From contig JAKSMB010000004.1 of the NCBI GenBank assembly GCA_024400875.1, positions 1 through 64,000 of the forward strand: DNA of 64,000 bases, in the 5' to 3' direction. This document shows positions 16,802 to 25,996 of this stretch, in pieces. This DNA is from Bacteroidales bacterium. Lineage in GTDB: Bacteria; Bacteroidota; Bacteroidia; Bacteroidales; WCHB1-69. A program made the translations under genes and the position numbers. Position 1 is the first letter of the stretch. Each line of letters starts with the position of its first letter. The notes under the pieces were generated by a model that did no database searches, was not told the origin of the DNA, and saw nothing but the letters and a program-made list of their open reading frames with translations.

Positions 16802-17686
16802 ATGGCAAAGTATCCAGACACCATAGATAGAATCACCAAAGCGCGCCTTCGTTTGTCAGCATTGGGTTCCATCTTTAGCATTGCGCTCACGATGTTCTTC
16901 ATTGGAACATTAGGTTTTTTCGCCTTTTTTTCCACGCAATATCTGAAAAACTTGTCTCAGAAGATCGAAATGGAAGTTTTGTTCCATTCCGACATCAAGG
17001 AAGCAGACATCAGCGCACTCGAGCAGCAAATCAAGCTTAAACCTTACATTGCAGCCTCACGAGTTTCCTCCAAGGAAGAAAATACGGCCAACGCAAAGAA
17101 GATTATTGGCAGCAACTACACCGACATCATTCCTAATCCGTTGAATGCCTCCATCATCATCAGCGTAAATCCCGACTATGCCAACAGCGACTCGTTATCT
17201 AAAATCTCTAAAGAGCTGAAGAAGAACGACATCGTACAAGATGTTGACTATCCGGACTTCATCGTTAAATCCGTCAGCAACAACTTCAAGAAGATACAAT
17301 GGATTATCTTAGCAATCTGCGCCGTATTCATGATCATTTCCATGCTGCTGATTGCCAACTGTATTCGTTTGAACATATACGCCAAACGTTTCAGCATCAA
17401 GAGCATGCTGCTCGTAGGTGCTACTCCTCGTTTTGTACGCAAACCATTTGTCACCAAAGGTTTGCTGCAAGGTATCTGGGGCGGCATTATCGCTTGTGTT
17501 CTGGTAGCTTTAGTACTTTATTTCGGCAACAGATCCATGCCTGAATTCGTTGACTTCTCCCTAATGGGAGTCGTTGCCGCCATCTTAGCTGGCATATTGA
17601 TATTCAGCATCTTGTTCACCGTACTTATTTCTACATTCTCTGTCAACCGATACATCCGTATCAATGATGAAAGATTATATTTGTAA
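16802..17686 (+). CDS. ftsX: Cell division protein FtsX (permease-like)
   Basis: A 294-residue membrane protein with the FtsX layout: a short cytoplasmic N-terminus, TM1 (residues ~20-45), an extracytoplasmic domain of about 110 residues (FSTQYLKNLSQKIEMEVLFH onward), and three further TM segments between about residue 168 and 285 that form the FtsX/MacB-type permease core. With FtsE it couples division to activation of murein hydrolases in the periplasm. ftsE is not in the window, which is usual for Bacteroidota. It starts an operon with DUF3098, uppP and truB (gaps 20, 6 and -4 bp). Confidence 0.9.
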   Translation: MAKYPDTIDRITKARLRLSALGSIFSIALTMFFIGTLGFFAFFSTQYLKNLSQKIEMEVLFHSDIKEADISALEQQIKLKPYIAASRVSSKEENTANAKKIIGSNYTDIIPNPLNASIIISVNPDYANSDSLSKISKELKKNDIVQDVDYPDFIVKSVSNNFKKIQWIILAICAVFMIISMLLIANCIRLNIYAKRFSIKSMLLVGATPRFVRKPFVTKGLLQGIWGGIIACVLVALVLYFGNRSMPEFVDFSLMGVVAAILAGILIFSILFTVLISTFSVNRYIRINDERLYL

Positions 17687-17706
17687 ACATAAAATCCAAC
17701 AATAGA

Positions 17707-18006
17707 ATGGCAACGATCCTAACAACGAATCCAAAAGAGAAAACATCTCAAAACAGCGGTAAGCGTTCACCTCTTTTCCGCCCAATAAACTACATTCTGA
17801 TGATTGCAGGCGCATTGGTACTCGTCATCGGTTACTTTTGCTTGCGAGGTGGTGCAGTTGACGACCCTAACACTTTCAACGGAGAAATTTTCAACTCCCG
17901 CCGTCTGGTTGTATCCCCTATCCTCATGTTCATAGGTTTGGTTACTGAGATATTTGCCATCATGTGGCATCCTCGTGCACAAAAGAAAGAAGACTCCCAA
18001 GAATAA
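17707..18006 (+). CDS. DUF3098 membrane protein
   Basis: A 99-residue protein with two predicted transmembrane segments (about residues 28-46, INYILMIAGALVLVIGYF, and ~70-87, PILMFIGLVTEIFAIMW), separated by a short loop with GGAVDDPNTFNGEIFNSRR. This matches the Bacteroidota-specific DUF3098 family. Its function is unknown; conserved placement between ftsX and uppP suggests an envelope or division role. Confidence 0.85.
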   Translation: MATILTTNPKEKTSQNSGKRSPLFRPINYILMIAGALVLVIGYFCLRGGAVDDPNTFNGEIFNSRRLVVSPILMFIGLVTEIFAIMWHPRAQKKEDSQE

Positions 18007-18012
18007 AGCATC

Positions 18013-18834
18013 ATGACCTGGATTCAATCCCTTCTTCTCGGTATTCTTCAAGGATTAACCGAGTTTTTGCCTGTGAGCAGTAGCGGGCATCTTACCATAC
18101 TTTCTCACATCTTTGGACTTTCTGGCGAAGAGAACCTGACGATGACAGTCGTGCTGCACATCGCAACCGTTCTCAGCACATTGCTCATTCTTTGGAAAGA
18201 AGTTGTATGGATTTTCAAAGATATCTTCTCCAAACAATCTTGGAGAAGTTACAATGGTTTGAATGACGGCACTCGTTACGCCATCAACATTCTGATTTCC
18301 ATGATTCCGGTTGCCATTGTCGGTTTTTGTTTCAAAGACAAAGTCGAAGCCATTTTTGGCTCCGGTCTTTTGATCGTGGGCATCATGTTGTTGATAACCG
18401 CTGCATTACTCACCTTTTCTTATTTCGCAAGACCTCGTCAAAAGGAGCAAATCTCCGGCTGGCATGCTTTTATCATAGGTATCGGCCAAGCCATTGCCGT
18501 ACTTCCGGGTCTGTCACGTTCAGGAACCACCATTGCTACCGGTATGCTGTTGGGCGATAAGAAAGAGAAGTTAGCGCAATTTTCATTCTTGATGGTCATC
18601 CCTCCCGTTTTAGGCGAAGCTTTGCTTGACGTTAAAGACATCGCCGAGGTTGGTCTCAGCACAGCTATGAGCGGTATTTCCATCACAGCACTCCTCGTTG
18701 GCTTCATTGCAGCATTCATCACAGGATGTTTGGCCTGCAAGTGGATGATACATATCGTAAAAAAAGGTAAACTCATCTGGTTTGCCATCTATTGTGCCAT
18801 CGTCGGCATTCTTGCAATCTGCTTTGGATTATGA
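18013..18834 (+). CDS. uppP: Undecaprenyl-diphosphatase
   Basis: A 273-residue polytopic membrane enzyme of the BacA/UppP family, which dephosphorylates undecaprenyl diphosphate to recycle the lipid carrier for murein and O-antigen synthesis. The signature blocks are [14 protein letters not shown] near the N-terminus and [15 protein letters not shown] in the middle, both lining the active site, with the catalytic Glu in the first block. About eight hydrophobic segments are visible. It is 6 bp after DUF3098 and overlaps truB by 4 bp (ATGA). Confidence 0.95.
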   Translation: MTWIQSLLLGILQGLTEFLPVSSSGHLTILSHIFGLSGEENLTMTVVLHIATVLSTLLILWKEVVWIFKDIFSKQSWRSYNGLNDGTRYAINILISMIPVAIVGFCFKDKVEAIFGSGLLIVGIMLLITAALLTFSYFARPRQKEQISGWHAFIIGIGQAIAVLPGLSRSGTTIATGMLLGDKKEKLAQFSFLMVIPPVLGEALLDVKDIAEVGLSTAMSGISITALLVGFIAAFITGCLACKWMIHIVKKGKLIWFAIYCAIVGILAICFGL

Positions 18835-19586
18835 TAAAAAAACGTAACGTACACGAAACCACTTTCATGCTGCCCGAGTTTGAAGTAAACCCGGACTGTG
18901 ACGTGTTAACCTTCGACAAGCCCTACAAGTGCACTTCCTTCGACATTGTTGGGAAAGTGCGTCGTATGGTTCAGCGACAAGCCAACCGCAAAGTGAAAGT
19001 CGGTCATGCCGGAACCCTTGATCCACTTGCAACAGGACTGCTCATCATCTGTGTCGGCAAGATGACCAAACAGATCGAGTCCATCCAGACGCAGGAGAAA
19101 GAATATACGGGAACCATCAAAGTTGGCGCTACCACACCGAGTTTCGACTTGGAGCACCCTGTTGACCAGGAGTTCCCATACGAGCACATCACACGAGAGA
19201 TGGCTGAAAATGCCGCCCAGAGTTTCGTTGGCGACATTCAGCAAGTGCCTCCAGTATTCTCCGCTGTCAAATTAGCAGGACGCCGCGCTTACGAGCTGGC
19301 ACGCGAAGGCGAAGAAGCACCTCTTGCAGCAAAGAACATTTCGATCTACGAATTTGAGATCACCCGCTTTGAACTTCCGGAGATCGATTTCCGGATTCGC
19401 TGCTCCAAAGGCACTTACATTCGCGCCATTGCACGCGATTTCGGTGCCGCATTACAATCGGGTGGACACCTTACCGCACTGCGAAGAACACGGGTTGGCG
19501 ACTACAAAGTAAGCGAAGCCATACAACCTATCATTATACAAAATAATAATAATCAAGAAGTTACAAACAATTCCAACGAACAATAA
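18831..19586 (+). CDS. truB: tRNA pseudouridine-55 synthase
   Basis: A 251-residue TruB that makes pseudouridine 55 in the T-loop of tRNA. The start is taken at the ATG at 18831, overlapping the uppP stop by 4 bp; the open frame extends 39 bp further upstream inside uppP, but those codons are not family-like. Motifs: [17 protein letters not shown], the catalytic [35 protein letters not shown] and [16 protein letters not shown]. The C-terminal PUA-like part is short, ending in an Asn-rich tail. It is the last gene of the ftsX operon. Confidence 0.95.
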   Translation: MIKKRNVHETTFMLPEFEVNPDCDVLTFDKPYKCTSFDIVGKVRRMVQRQANRKVKVGHAGTLDPLATGLLIICVGKMTKQIESIQTQEKEYTGTIKVGATTPSFDLEHPVDQEFPYEHITREMAENAAQSFVGDIQQVPPVFSAVKLAGRRAYELAREGEEAPLAAKNISIYEFEITRFELPEIDFRIRCSKGTYIRAIARDFGAALQSGGHLTALRRTRVGDYKVSEAIQPIIIQNNNNQEVTNNSNEQ

Positions 19587-19627
19587 AAATATTTTTCAAG
19601 TATATATATATTATTTGAAAAAAAATG

Positions 19628-19635
19628 TATTTTTG
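19628..19635 (+). promoter_or_regulatory. Promoter -7 element of rpmE2
   Basis: TATTTTTGCC, 36 bp before the ATG, following an AT-rich tract. Confidence 0.6.
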
Positions 19636-19671
19636 CCGTCCCAATTTTAGAACAAAAAAAGAAGCAATAAT

Positions 19672-19938
19672 ATGAAAAAAGACATCCATCCAAAAGAATA
19701 CAGAACGGTTGTATTCAAAGATATGTCAAACGATTACGCATTTTTGACAAAATCTACCGTTAACACAAAAGACACTATCCAATGGGAAGACGGAAATGAA
19801 TATCCGCTCGTAAAATTGGAAATTTCAAACACATCTCACCCATTCTTTACAGGTAAGATGAAACTCGTCGACACCGCTGGTCGTGTTGATAAGTTCCGCA
19901 ACAAATATGCTCGCCATATTGACGCTAACAAGAAATAA
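19672..19938 (+). CDS. rpmE2: 50S ribosomal protein L31, type B (zinc-free form)
   Basis: An 88-residue L31. The start [19 protein letters not shown], the internal [20 protein letters not shown] insertion, and [10 protein letters not shown] with the FRNKYAR C-terminal block mark the type B paralogue. None of the four zinc-ligand cysteines of type A L31 is present. Type B often replaces type A under zinc limitation; here it may be the only copy, which cannot be judged from one window. It is monocistronic, with its own promoter and a strong terminator. Confidence 0.95.
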   Translation: MKKDIHPKEYRTVVFKDMSNDYAFLTKSTVNTKDTIQWEDGNEYPLVKLEISNTSHPFFTGKMKLVDTAGRVDKFRNKYARHIDANKK

Positions 19939-19961
19939 TCCATAATATTTTGTAAAATATA

Positions 19962-20000
19962 CTGACCTTTTTTGTATGTGCAAGAAAGGTCAGTTTTTTA
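19962..20000 (+). terminator. Rho-independent terminator of rpmE2
   Basis: CTGACCTTT ... AAAGGTCAG forms a 9-bp stem followed by TTTTTT. Confidence 0.85.
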
Positions 20001-20015
20001 TATATACCATTGACT

Positions 20016-22442
20016 ATGAAAGATTTATCATTACTTGATGAATTTATGAATAACGAAGCCAACTTCATACCACTCTTCACTTTAGAAGACGAAAAGAAAC
20101 TGCGCGAGGAAACCATACCCGAGGAAATCGCCTTATTGCCTCTCAGAAACACCTTGTTGTTTCCAGGAATGGTTATCCCTATCAACGTAGGACGTTCCAA
20201 GTCCATCAAACTTTCACAAGAATATTCTCGCAAACACGAGCCGATTGGTGTAGTTGCTCAAAAAATGAATGAGGTTGAAGAACCAACATTGGACGATCTT
20301 TACCGAGTTGGTACGTTAGCGCATATCATCAAATATATCACAATGCCCGATGGTGGCGTCACCATTATCGTACAAGGCATTCGACGCTTCGTCATCAACG
20401 AGCTGACGCAAACCGAACCTTATTTCAAATGTTCTGCAAGTCCGTTCCCTTCCAACGACTTCGATCCGAACATCATCAACACCAAAGAGTTCGATGCACT
20501 GATCTCCTCCATAAAGGACACTGCAAACAATATGGTCAAAATGGCGCCTAATTTGCCACGTGAAGCTTCCTTTGCACTCAAAAACATAGAAAGTCACGTA
20601 TTCTTGCTCAACTTTTTAGCTTCAAATCTCTCCGTACCCGTTGCTGAAAAGCAAGCCATTTTAGAAACGGAAGACATTGTTGAGAGAGCGAAAAACACGC
20701 TACAGCTGTTGCATCGTGACATGCAAATGCTGGAATTGAAGAACCAGATTCAAGATAAAAGCAAGCGCGAACTTGACAAACAACAACGCGAATATTTCCT
20801 CAATCAACAAATCAGAACCATTCAAGAAGAATTAGGCGGAACACCTTCCGACAGAGACATTGCCTCTTTGAAAGAAAAAGCCGCCAAAAAGAAATGGAAC
20901 GAAGAGACAGCCAATATCTTCGAAAAAGAACTTCAAAAATTGCAACGTACCAATCCAATGGCACCAGATTACTCCGTGCAACTCAACTACTTGGAACTTT
21001 TCGTTGATTTGCCATGGAATGAGTACAGCAAAGATAATTTCGACTTGACAAGAGCTCGTAAAGTGCTCGACAAAGATCATTTCGGACTGGATAAAGTCAA
21101 AGAACGCATCATTGAATATCTGGCCGTGTTGAAGCTGAAAGGCGACATGAAGTCCCCGATCCTCTGTTTGGCAGGCCCTCCGGGTGTAGGTAAAACCTCC
21201 TTAGGGAAATCCGTAGCTGAGGCGCTCGGACGCAAGTATGTGCGCGTATCCTTGGGTGGTTTGCGCGACGAATCCGAAATACGAGGACATCGCAAGACCT
21301 ATATCGGCGCCATGCCAGGACGTATCATCCAGAGTATGCGCAAATCTGGTTGTTCCAACCCTGTGTTCGTATTAGATGAAATTGACAAAATAACGGGCAT
21401 GAACGTACAAGGCGATCCATCAGCCGCACTTTTAGAGGTAATGGATCCTGAACAAAACAATGCTTTCTACGACAACTACTTGGAAGCATCCTACGATTTG
21501 TCACGCGTATTGTTCATCGCAACCGCAAACAATCTTTCAAGCGTACATCCCGCTTTGCTTGACCGTATGGAGATCATCGACATTCCAGGATATCTGGCCG
21601 AAGAGAAGTTGGCTATTGCCAAACGTCATCTTGTACCAAAGCAACTGAAAGAAAATGGCTTGGACAAAAAGCAACTGCAGATACCTGACAAGACCATTGA
21701 AACGGTCATTGGCGAATACACCCGCGAATCGGGCGTTCGCAACTTGGAACGGACCATTGCCAAGATCATCCGTAAACGTGCCGCACAACTGGTACAAGAC
21801 GGATCCATAAACAAGAAAGTTGCGGATACTGAACTGAAAGAAATCCTCGGCTCACCGATATTCCAGTTGGAGAAATCCATCGACAGTTCCGTACCGGGCG
21901 TTGCCACTGGTTTGGCCTGGACCTCCGTGGGTGGAGAGATCCTCTTCGTAGAGGCGATCACCTCCGCCGGCAAAGGGGAACTCACGATGACCGGAAGTTT
22001 AGGCGACGTGATGAAAGAGTCGGCCACCATTGCTTACGAGTATCTGAAAGCACACGCCGACACCTTCGGCATTGATCCTACGCTCTTCGAGAAAAAGAAA
22101 GTGCATCTCCACTTCCCGGAAGGTGCCACACCTAAAGACGGACCTTCTGCGGGTATCACCATCCTCACCACACTCATCTCCGCGTTCACAGGAAAGCCTG
22201 TACGTGAGAAGATTGCGATGACCGGCGAGATCACACTGCGAGGCAAACTTCTGCCTGTGGGTGGCATCAAGGAGAAAATCCTGGCAGCAAAACGATGCGG
22301 CATCTACGATATCGTGCTCTGCAAAGAAAACAAAAAAGATATCGACGACATCAAAGAAAACTTCATCGAAGGCATGCATTTCCACTACTTCGACACAATG
22401 CAAGAGGCCGTTGCCTTCAACTTTGGGGAAGACAACGAATAG
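20016..22442 (+). CDS. lon: ATP-dependent protease Lon
   Basis: An 808-residue LonA protease. The ATG at 20016 is chosen; a TTG two codons upstream is less likely. Order: N-terminal substrate-binding domain (residues ~35-240, [16 protein letters not shown]), coiled-coil linker ([20 protein letters not shown]), AAA+ module with Walker [13 protein letters not shown], Walker [11 protein letters not shown], and a C-terminal Ser-Lys protease domain with [10 protein letters not shown] (catalytic Ser) and [12 protein letters not shown] (catalytic Lys). It degrades misfolded and regulatory proteins in the cytoplasm. It is single, between the rpmE2 terminator and its own. Confidence 0.97.
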   Translation: MKDLSLLDEFMNNEANFIPLFTLEDEKKLREETIPEEIALLPLRNTLLFPGMVIPINVGRSKSIKLSQEYSRKHEPIGVVAQKMNEVEEPTLDDLYRVGTLAHIIKYITMPDGGVTIIVQGIRRFVINELTQTEPYFKCSASPFPSNDFDPNIINTKEFDALISSIKDTANNMVKMAPNLPREASFALKNIESHVFLLNFLASNLSVPVAEKQAILETEDIVERAKNTLQLLHRDMQMLELKNQIQDKSKRELDKQQREYFLNQQIRTIQEELGGTPSDRDIASLKEKAAKKKWNEETANIFEKELQKLQRTNPMAPDYSVQLNYLELFVDLPWNEYSKDNFDLTRARKVLDKDHFGLDKVKERIIEYLAVLKLKGDMKSPILCLAGPPGVGKTSLGKSVAEALGRKYVRVSLGGLRDESEIRGHRKTYIGAMPGRIIQSMRKSGCSNPVFVLDEIDKITGMNVQGDPSAALLEVMDPEQNNAFYDNYLEASYDLSRVLFIATANNLSSVHPALLDRMEIIDIPGYLAEEKLAIAKRHLVPKQLKENGLDKKQLQIPDKTIETVIGEYTRESGVRNLERTIAKIIRKRAAQLVQDGSINKKVADTELKEILGSPIFQLEKSIDSSVPGVATGLAWTSVGGEILFVEAITSAGKGELTMTGSLGDVMKESATIAYEYLKAHADTFGIDPTLFEKKKVHLHFPEGATPKDGPSAGITILTTLISAFTGKPVREKIAMTGEITLRGKLLPVGGIKEKILAAKRCGIYDIVLCKENKKDIDDIKENFIEGMHFHYFDTMQEAVAFNFGEDNE

Positions 22443-22462
22443 TTCATCCAACTGCATAAAAC

Positions 22463-22494
22463 AAAACGGGGCATCTGAAAAGACGCCCCGTTTT
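22463..22494. terminator. Bidirectional terminator between lon and the purF-like gene
   Basis: AAAACGGGGC-TC/GA-GCCCCGTTTT hairpin with A-tract on one side and T-tract on the other, suiting both convergent genes. Confidence 0.85.
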
Positions 22495-22514
22495 CATTAT
22501 GATTCATTCTCTAA

Positions 22515-23921
22515 TTATTCACCCCAGCTTGAGCCATCGAAGCAATGCGTACAAATACGATCCTTCGGCAAGCCAATGGAATCAGCGATTGTGCTCAATT
22601 TGCTGAATTTCAAGGTATCAACACCAAGATGTTTACGAATCACCTCTACCATATTGGCATATTCCTTCGTCGTATCATCTCTGTAAAGGTGAAGATTCTT
22701 TGTGCTGCTACCTTCCAGCTCTTCAATCACACGGCGGGTAATCAACTCCATTTCCGTTTTTGAAGCAGAGAAGTTGAGGTAGTTGCAACCATATACCAAC
22801 GGTGGGCAGCTGATACGGATATGAACTTCCTTAGCACCATATTCATAGAGCTTGCGAACATTGTCGCGGAGTTGTGTACCACGAACGATAGAGTCGTCGC
22901 AGAACACGATGCGTTTACCTTCCAACACTTTCTTGTTAGGGAGTAATTTCATACGAGCCACGTGCTCGCGCATATCCTGGCTCACCGGCATAAAACTACG
23001 TGACCAAGTTGGCGTATATTTCAGAATACCACGTCGATAAGGGATTTGTTTACCCATAGCATAACCCAAAGCCATACCGATACCAGAATCTGGAATTGCA
23101 GAAACGAAATCGGCCTCGATATCATCATCCTTACCTAATGCATAACCATATTGGTAACGTGTATTTTCTACATTAATATTTTCATATTCAGCAGATGGAT
23201 AACCGTAATAAATCCACAAGAAAGAGCAAATCTGCATCTTCTCGTTTGGAGCCAGCAACTGTGTATGACCCGTTGGCGTAACCTTCACGATTTCACCAGG
23301 ACCGACAAATTTGTCGATTTCGAAATCCAAATTTGCGAAGCTGTGGCTATCGAATGCCAATGCATAGCCCGTGCTTTTCTTGCCAATAACAATAGGAGTA
23401 CGTCCCCAGTAGTCGCGAGCGGCGATAATACCATCATCCGTAAGGATAAGCATTGAACAAGAGCCCTTTACCTTTTTATATACATTTTGAATACCTTCCA
23501 CAAAATCCTTGCCCTGAGTAATCATCAATGCAATAAGTTCAGTAGGATTTGTGTGTCCAGAACTCAGTTCTGTAAATTGTTGATTTTTGGACAGACAATC
23601 AGCCTCTAATTCTGCTAAATTATTGATTTTAGCAACAGTAACGATACCAAATCGTCCCAAATGTGAATTCACCACGATAGGCTGGGCATCCGTGTCGCTA
23701 ATCACTCCTATACCAATATTACCTTTGAATTTTCCCAAATCATCACCAAACTTAGTTCTGAAATAAGAATTCTCAATATTGTGAATAGAACGATGGAAAA
23801 CATTGTTTTCAATAGTAACCATACCACCACGCTTTGTACCCAAGTGTGAGTGATAGTCTATACCGTAAAATAAATCAGGATTGCAAGGTTCAGTAGAGGC
23901 AACGCCAAAAAATCCGCCCAT
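22515..23921 (-). CDS. Amidophosphoribosyltransferase-like protein lacking the catalytic Cys
   Basis: A 468-residue PurF homologue: N-terminal Ntn glutaminase-type domain (residues ~1-230) and C-terminal type I PRTase domain with FCDDSIVRGTQLRD binding PRPP. True PurF begins (after processing) with Cys-Gly-x-x-Gly; here the protein starts MGGFFGVAS, so the nucleophilic Cys is Gly. Four cysteines matching Fe-S ligands of B. subtilis PurF appear to be kept (QICSF, VYGCN, and the CTHC near the C-terminus). The sequence resembles a Bacteroidota-specific second PurF paralogue. It may use free ammonia, act on another substrate, or be regulatory. It is divergent from the lipoprotein/radical-SAM pair. 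Confidence 0.88.
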   Translation of the reverse strand: MGGFFGVASTEPCNPDLFYGIDYHSHLGTKRGGMVTIENNVFHRSIHNIENSYFRTKFGDDLGKFKGNIGIGVISDTDAQPIVVNSHLGRFGIVTVAKINNLAELEADCLSKNQQFTELSSGHTNPTELIALMITQGKDFVEGIQNVYKKVKGSCSMLILTDDGIIAARDYWGRTPIVIGKKSTGYALAFDSHSFANLDFEIDKFVGPGEIVKVTPTGHTQLLAPNEKMQICSFLWIYYGYPSAEYENINVENTRYQYGYALGKDDDIEADFVSAIPDSGIGMALGYAMGKQIPYRRGILKYTPTWSRSFMPVSQDMREHVARMKLLPNKKVLEGKRIVFCDDSIVRGTQLRDNVRKLYEYGAKEVHIRISCPPLVYGCNYLNFSASKTEMELITRRVIEELEGSSTKNLHLYRDDTTKEYANMVEVIRKHLGVDTLKFSKLSTIADSIGLPKDRICTHCFDGSSWGE

Positions 23922-24060
23922 AAGTTTTTTTAATTTAAAGAGTTAAAATTAATAGATAAGCCATTAAAAGGCGGGCGCAATTATACAAAAAAATGCAATT
24001 TCCTTGTTAAAGATTGCCACATTTTTTTCATTTTTTTAACCGGAATACACAAAAAAAGCA

Positions 24061-24068
24061 TACTTTTG
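24061..24068 (+). promoter_or_regulatory. Promoter -7 element of the lipoprotein/radical-SAM pair
   Basis: TACTTTTGCAGC, 19 bp before the ATG at 24088. Confidence 0.6.
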
Positions 24069-24087
24069 CAGCAAAATATAGGCCTAT

Positions 24088-24480
24088 ATGTTTAAAAAAT
24101 TACAATTTAAGAAACGACAGCTTCTCCGAGTACTTTTTGGATCATTTACCGCAACAGCTTTGATGTTTGTGTTTCAAGCTTGTTATGGAATGCCTAATGA
24201 AGATTTTCTGCTATGCATTCACGGCCAAGTTATTTCTGAAAAAACCGGCGCACCCATCCCCAACATCGAAGTGCAAAGCAACGCCAACGGCACCATTGTT
24301 CGTACTGATGCACAAGGTCAGTTTGACATAGATGTACCTTTCCAAGAACAACTCGGTTTGACATTCCGCGACATTGATCAAGCTGCAAATGGACAATATG
24401 CCACCTTAGATACAGTTCTCAACGATTACACAGGTGAATCTGTTCTAATCAGAATGAAATCCATTCGCAATGCCGAATAA
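24088..24480 (+). CDS. Putative lipoprotein of an rSAM/lipoprotein system
   Basis: A 130-residue protein. A basic N-terminus (KKLQFKKRQLLRVLFG) is followed by a hydrophobic run ending in VFQAC-YGMP, a lipobox with Cys at about residue 32. The mature part starts with a carboxypeptidase-regulatory-like beta domain (HGQVISEKTGAPIPNIEVQS...TDAQGQFDIDVP). Its stop overlaps the radical-SAM start by 11 bp. Bacteroidota contain a described but uncharacterised family pair, a radical-SAM enzyme with an adjacent putative lipoprotein; this gene fits by length, position and architecture. Whether the lipoprotein is the substrate of the enzyme is unknown. Confidence 0.8.
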   Translation: MFKKLQFKKRQLLRVLFGSFTATALMFVFQACYGMPNEDFLLCIHGQVISEKTGAPIPNIEVQSNANGTIVRTDAQGQFDIDVPFQEQLGLTFRDIDQAANGQYATLDTVLNDYTGESVLIRMKSIRNAE

Positions 24481-25528
24481 ACGTAAACTGTTCAAACGAT
24501 GGCTCTTTCGAATATTCCGAAAGAACGAAACGGCCATCCACGAACTCAACTATCTCTTCTGGGAATGCACCTGGCGCTGCAACTTGGCATGCCGCCACTG
24601 TGGGTCTGACTGTCAGGCATCCGCAACCGTTCCCGATATGCCGATCGAGGACTTTCTAAACGCCATCGAACCTTTACAACACAGGTACAAGCGCAACACG
24701 ACGATTGTAGCCATCACAGGGGGCGAACCACTGTTGCGCCCCGACCTGGCCGACTGCGGACGGGCACTTCGAAAAAGAGGTCTTCGTTGGGGCATCGTCA
24801 CCAACGGAATGCTCTACAATGAAGCCATGCACCAAAGGCTAACCCAAGCGGGACTCGGTGCGGTCACCGTCAGTTTGGACGGTCTTGAAGAGAATCACAA
24901 CTGGCTACGTGGCAATCCTTTAAGTTTTAAAAACGCCCTTAATGCTTTGCGCATTATTTCGCAGTCGCACCTTGCCTACGACGTTGTCACCTGCGTACAT
25001 CAACGCAACCTCAACGAACTTCCACAGCTGAAAGAATTGCTCCTGACCAACGGCATCCAACACTGGAGATTATTCACCATTGCACCAATTGGCAGAGCTG
25101 TACAAAACGACGAACTGCAGCTCAGCGGCAACCAGTTGAAACAACTGTTACAATTCATTGCTGACACACGAAAAGAAGGACGTATCGACTTGAAATTCAG
25201 CTGCGAAGCCTATACGGGCGATTACGAAGAGCGCGTTCGCGACAGCTATTTTTTCTGTCGTGCAGGCATCAACATCGGCAGCATACTCATCGACGGCAGC
25301 ATCTCCGCCTGTCCCAACATTCACCGTTCATACGTCCAGGGCAACATCTACCACGACGATCTATTAGACGTATGGGAAAACCGGTTCGAAAAAATGCGAG
25401 ACCGGTCGTGGATGAAGTGTGGTCCCTGCGCCAAATGCAACGACTACAAACAGTGTCTCGGAGGTGCCATGCATTTACGCGACGCCAACGGAAAAATCCT
25501 CCATTGTTTGCATCGGAAAACTCGTTGA
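24470..25528 (+). CDS. Radical SAM enzyme with SPASM-like domain, rSAM/lipoprotein system
   Basis: A 352-residue radical SAM enzyme. The cluster motif is CNLACRHC (C-x3-C-x2-C, around residue 37-44), followed by ITGGEPLLRPD (SAM-binding GGE) and VSLDGLEENHNWLRG. The C-terminal SPASM-type region (CRAGINIGSILIDGSISACPN then CGPCAKCNDYKQCLGGAMH) offers enough cysteines for auxiliary Fe-S clusters, typical of peptide- and protein-modifying enzymes. The start overlaps the lipoprotein gene by 11 bp, so the two are translationally coupled. The reaction is unknown; modification of the lipoprotein, or of a small peptide elsewhere, is possible. No precursor peptide gene is visible next to it. Confidence 0.9.
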   Translation: MPNKRKLFKRWLFRIFRKNETAIHELNYLFWECTWRCNLACRHCGSDCQASATVPDMPIEDFLNAIEPLQHRYKRNTTIVAITGGEPLLRPDLADCGRALRKRGLRWGIVTNGMLYNEAMHQRLTQAGLGAVTVSLDGLEENHNWLRGNPLSFKNALNALRIISQSHLAYDVVTCVHQRNLNELPQLKELLLTNGIQHWRLFTIAPIGRAVQNDELQLSGNQLKQLLQFIADTRKEGRIDLKFSCEAYTGDYEERVRDSYFFCRAGINIGSILIDGSISACPNIHRSYVQGNIYHDDLLDVWENRFEKMRDRSWMKCGPCAKCNDYKQCLGGAMHLRDANGKILHCLHRKTR

Positions 25529-25996
25529 CAAAGGTCTCAAAACAGACACGTTCAGCACCGGTAAAAATCACTTTTGCACGCATAAAAACAGTCGTTTTTT
25601 GCCTAAACATATCACACTGTATAACAACAAGTTATATAAGCATTCTCGTATATATATAAAAATAAAGTGCATTTTTGCTAAAACAAGTGGATTAGCAATG
25701 AAAAAAAAACTATTTTTGCGCTTGCTTTAGTTCTTTGAAAAATTTTGTAACCATTCGGAAAATCCTTTGAGAGGGACATCGTTGAAACTATTTGAAATCA
25801 AGAATAGAAATGGTTAAGAATGCGACATCGGGCGAGGCGGGATTCCCTAATGGTAATTGACAACGATTTGACAACAGGTGGTGAGAAGTGTTCTATGAGG
25901 AACATCTTACAAAAACATTCTGTTGCGAAGAATTATTGTGCTATAAATTGACTAAATAAATGATATTCAAATTAATAAACTAAAATCTTAAGTGTT
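25529..25996 (+). promoter_or_regulatory. Long non-coding leader of the 4-hydroxybutyrate operon
   Basis: 468 bp without a credible gene. A weak AT-rich hairpin (AAAAAC-AGTC-GTTTTT, 25584-25599) may end the radical-SAM transcript. A TATTTTTGCG -7-like element is at 25712-25719, which would leave an untranslated leader of about 270 nt. GTTCTTTGAAAA (25731-25742) resembles the boxA antitermination sequence seen before Bacteroidota rRNA genes. The rest contains GGGACATCG and GCGACATCGGGCGAGGCGGG blocks but no riboswitch class that I recognise. Confidence 0.45.

Noticed and set aside
22515..23921. Calling this gene purF
   Set aside because: The catalytic Cys is missing; a canonical PurF would be needed elsewhere, so the gene symbol is withheld.
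25699..25731. Ten-codon frame MKKKLFLRLL before the 4-hydroxybutyrate operon
   Set aside because: It overlaps the -7-like element itself, so it would lie upstream of the transcript start; probably chance.
25740..25960. tRNA or known riboswitch in the abfD leader
   Set aside because: No cloverleaf, T-loop or known riboswitch core could be fitted to the sequence.
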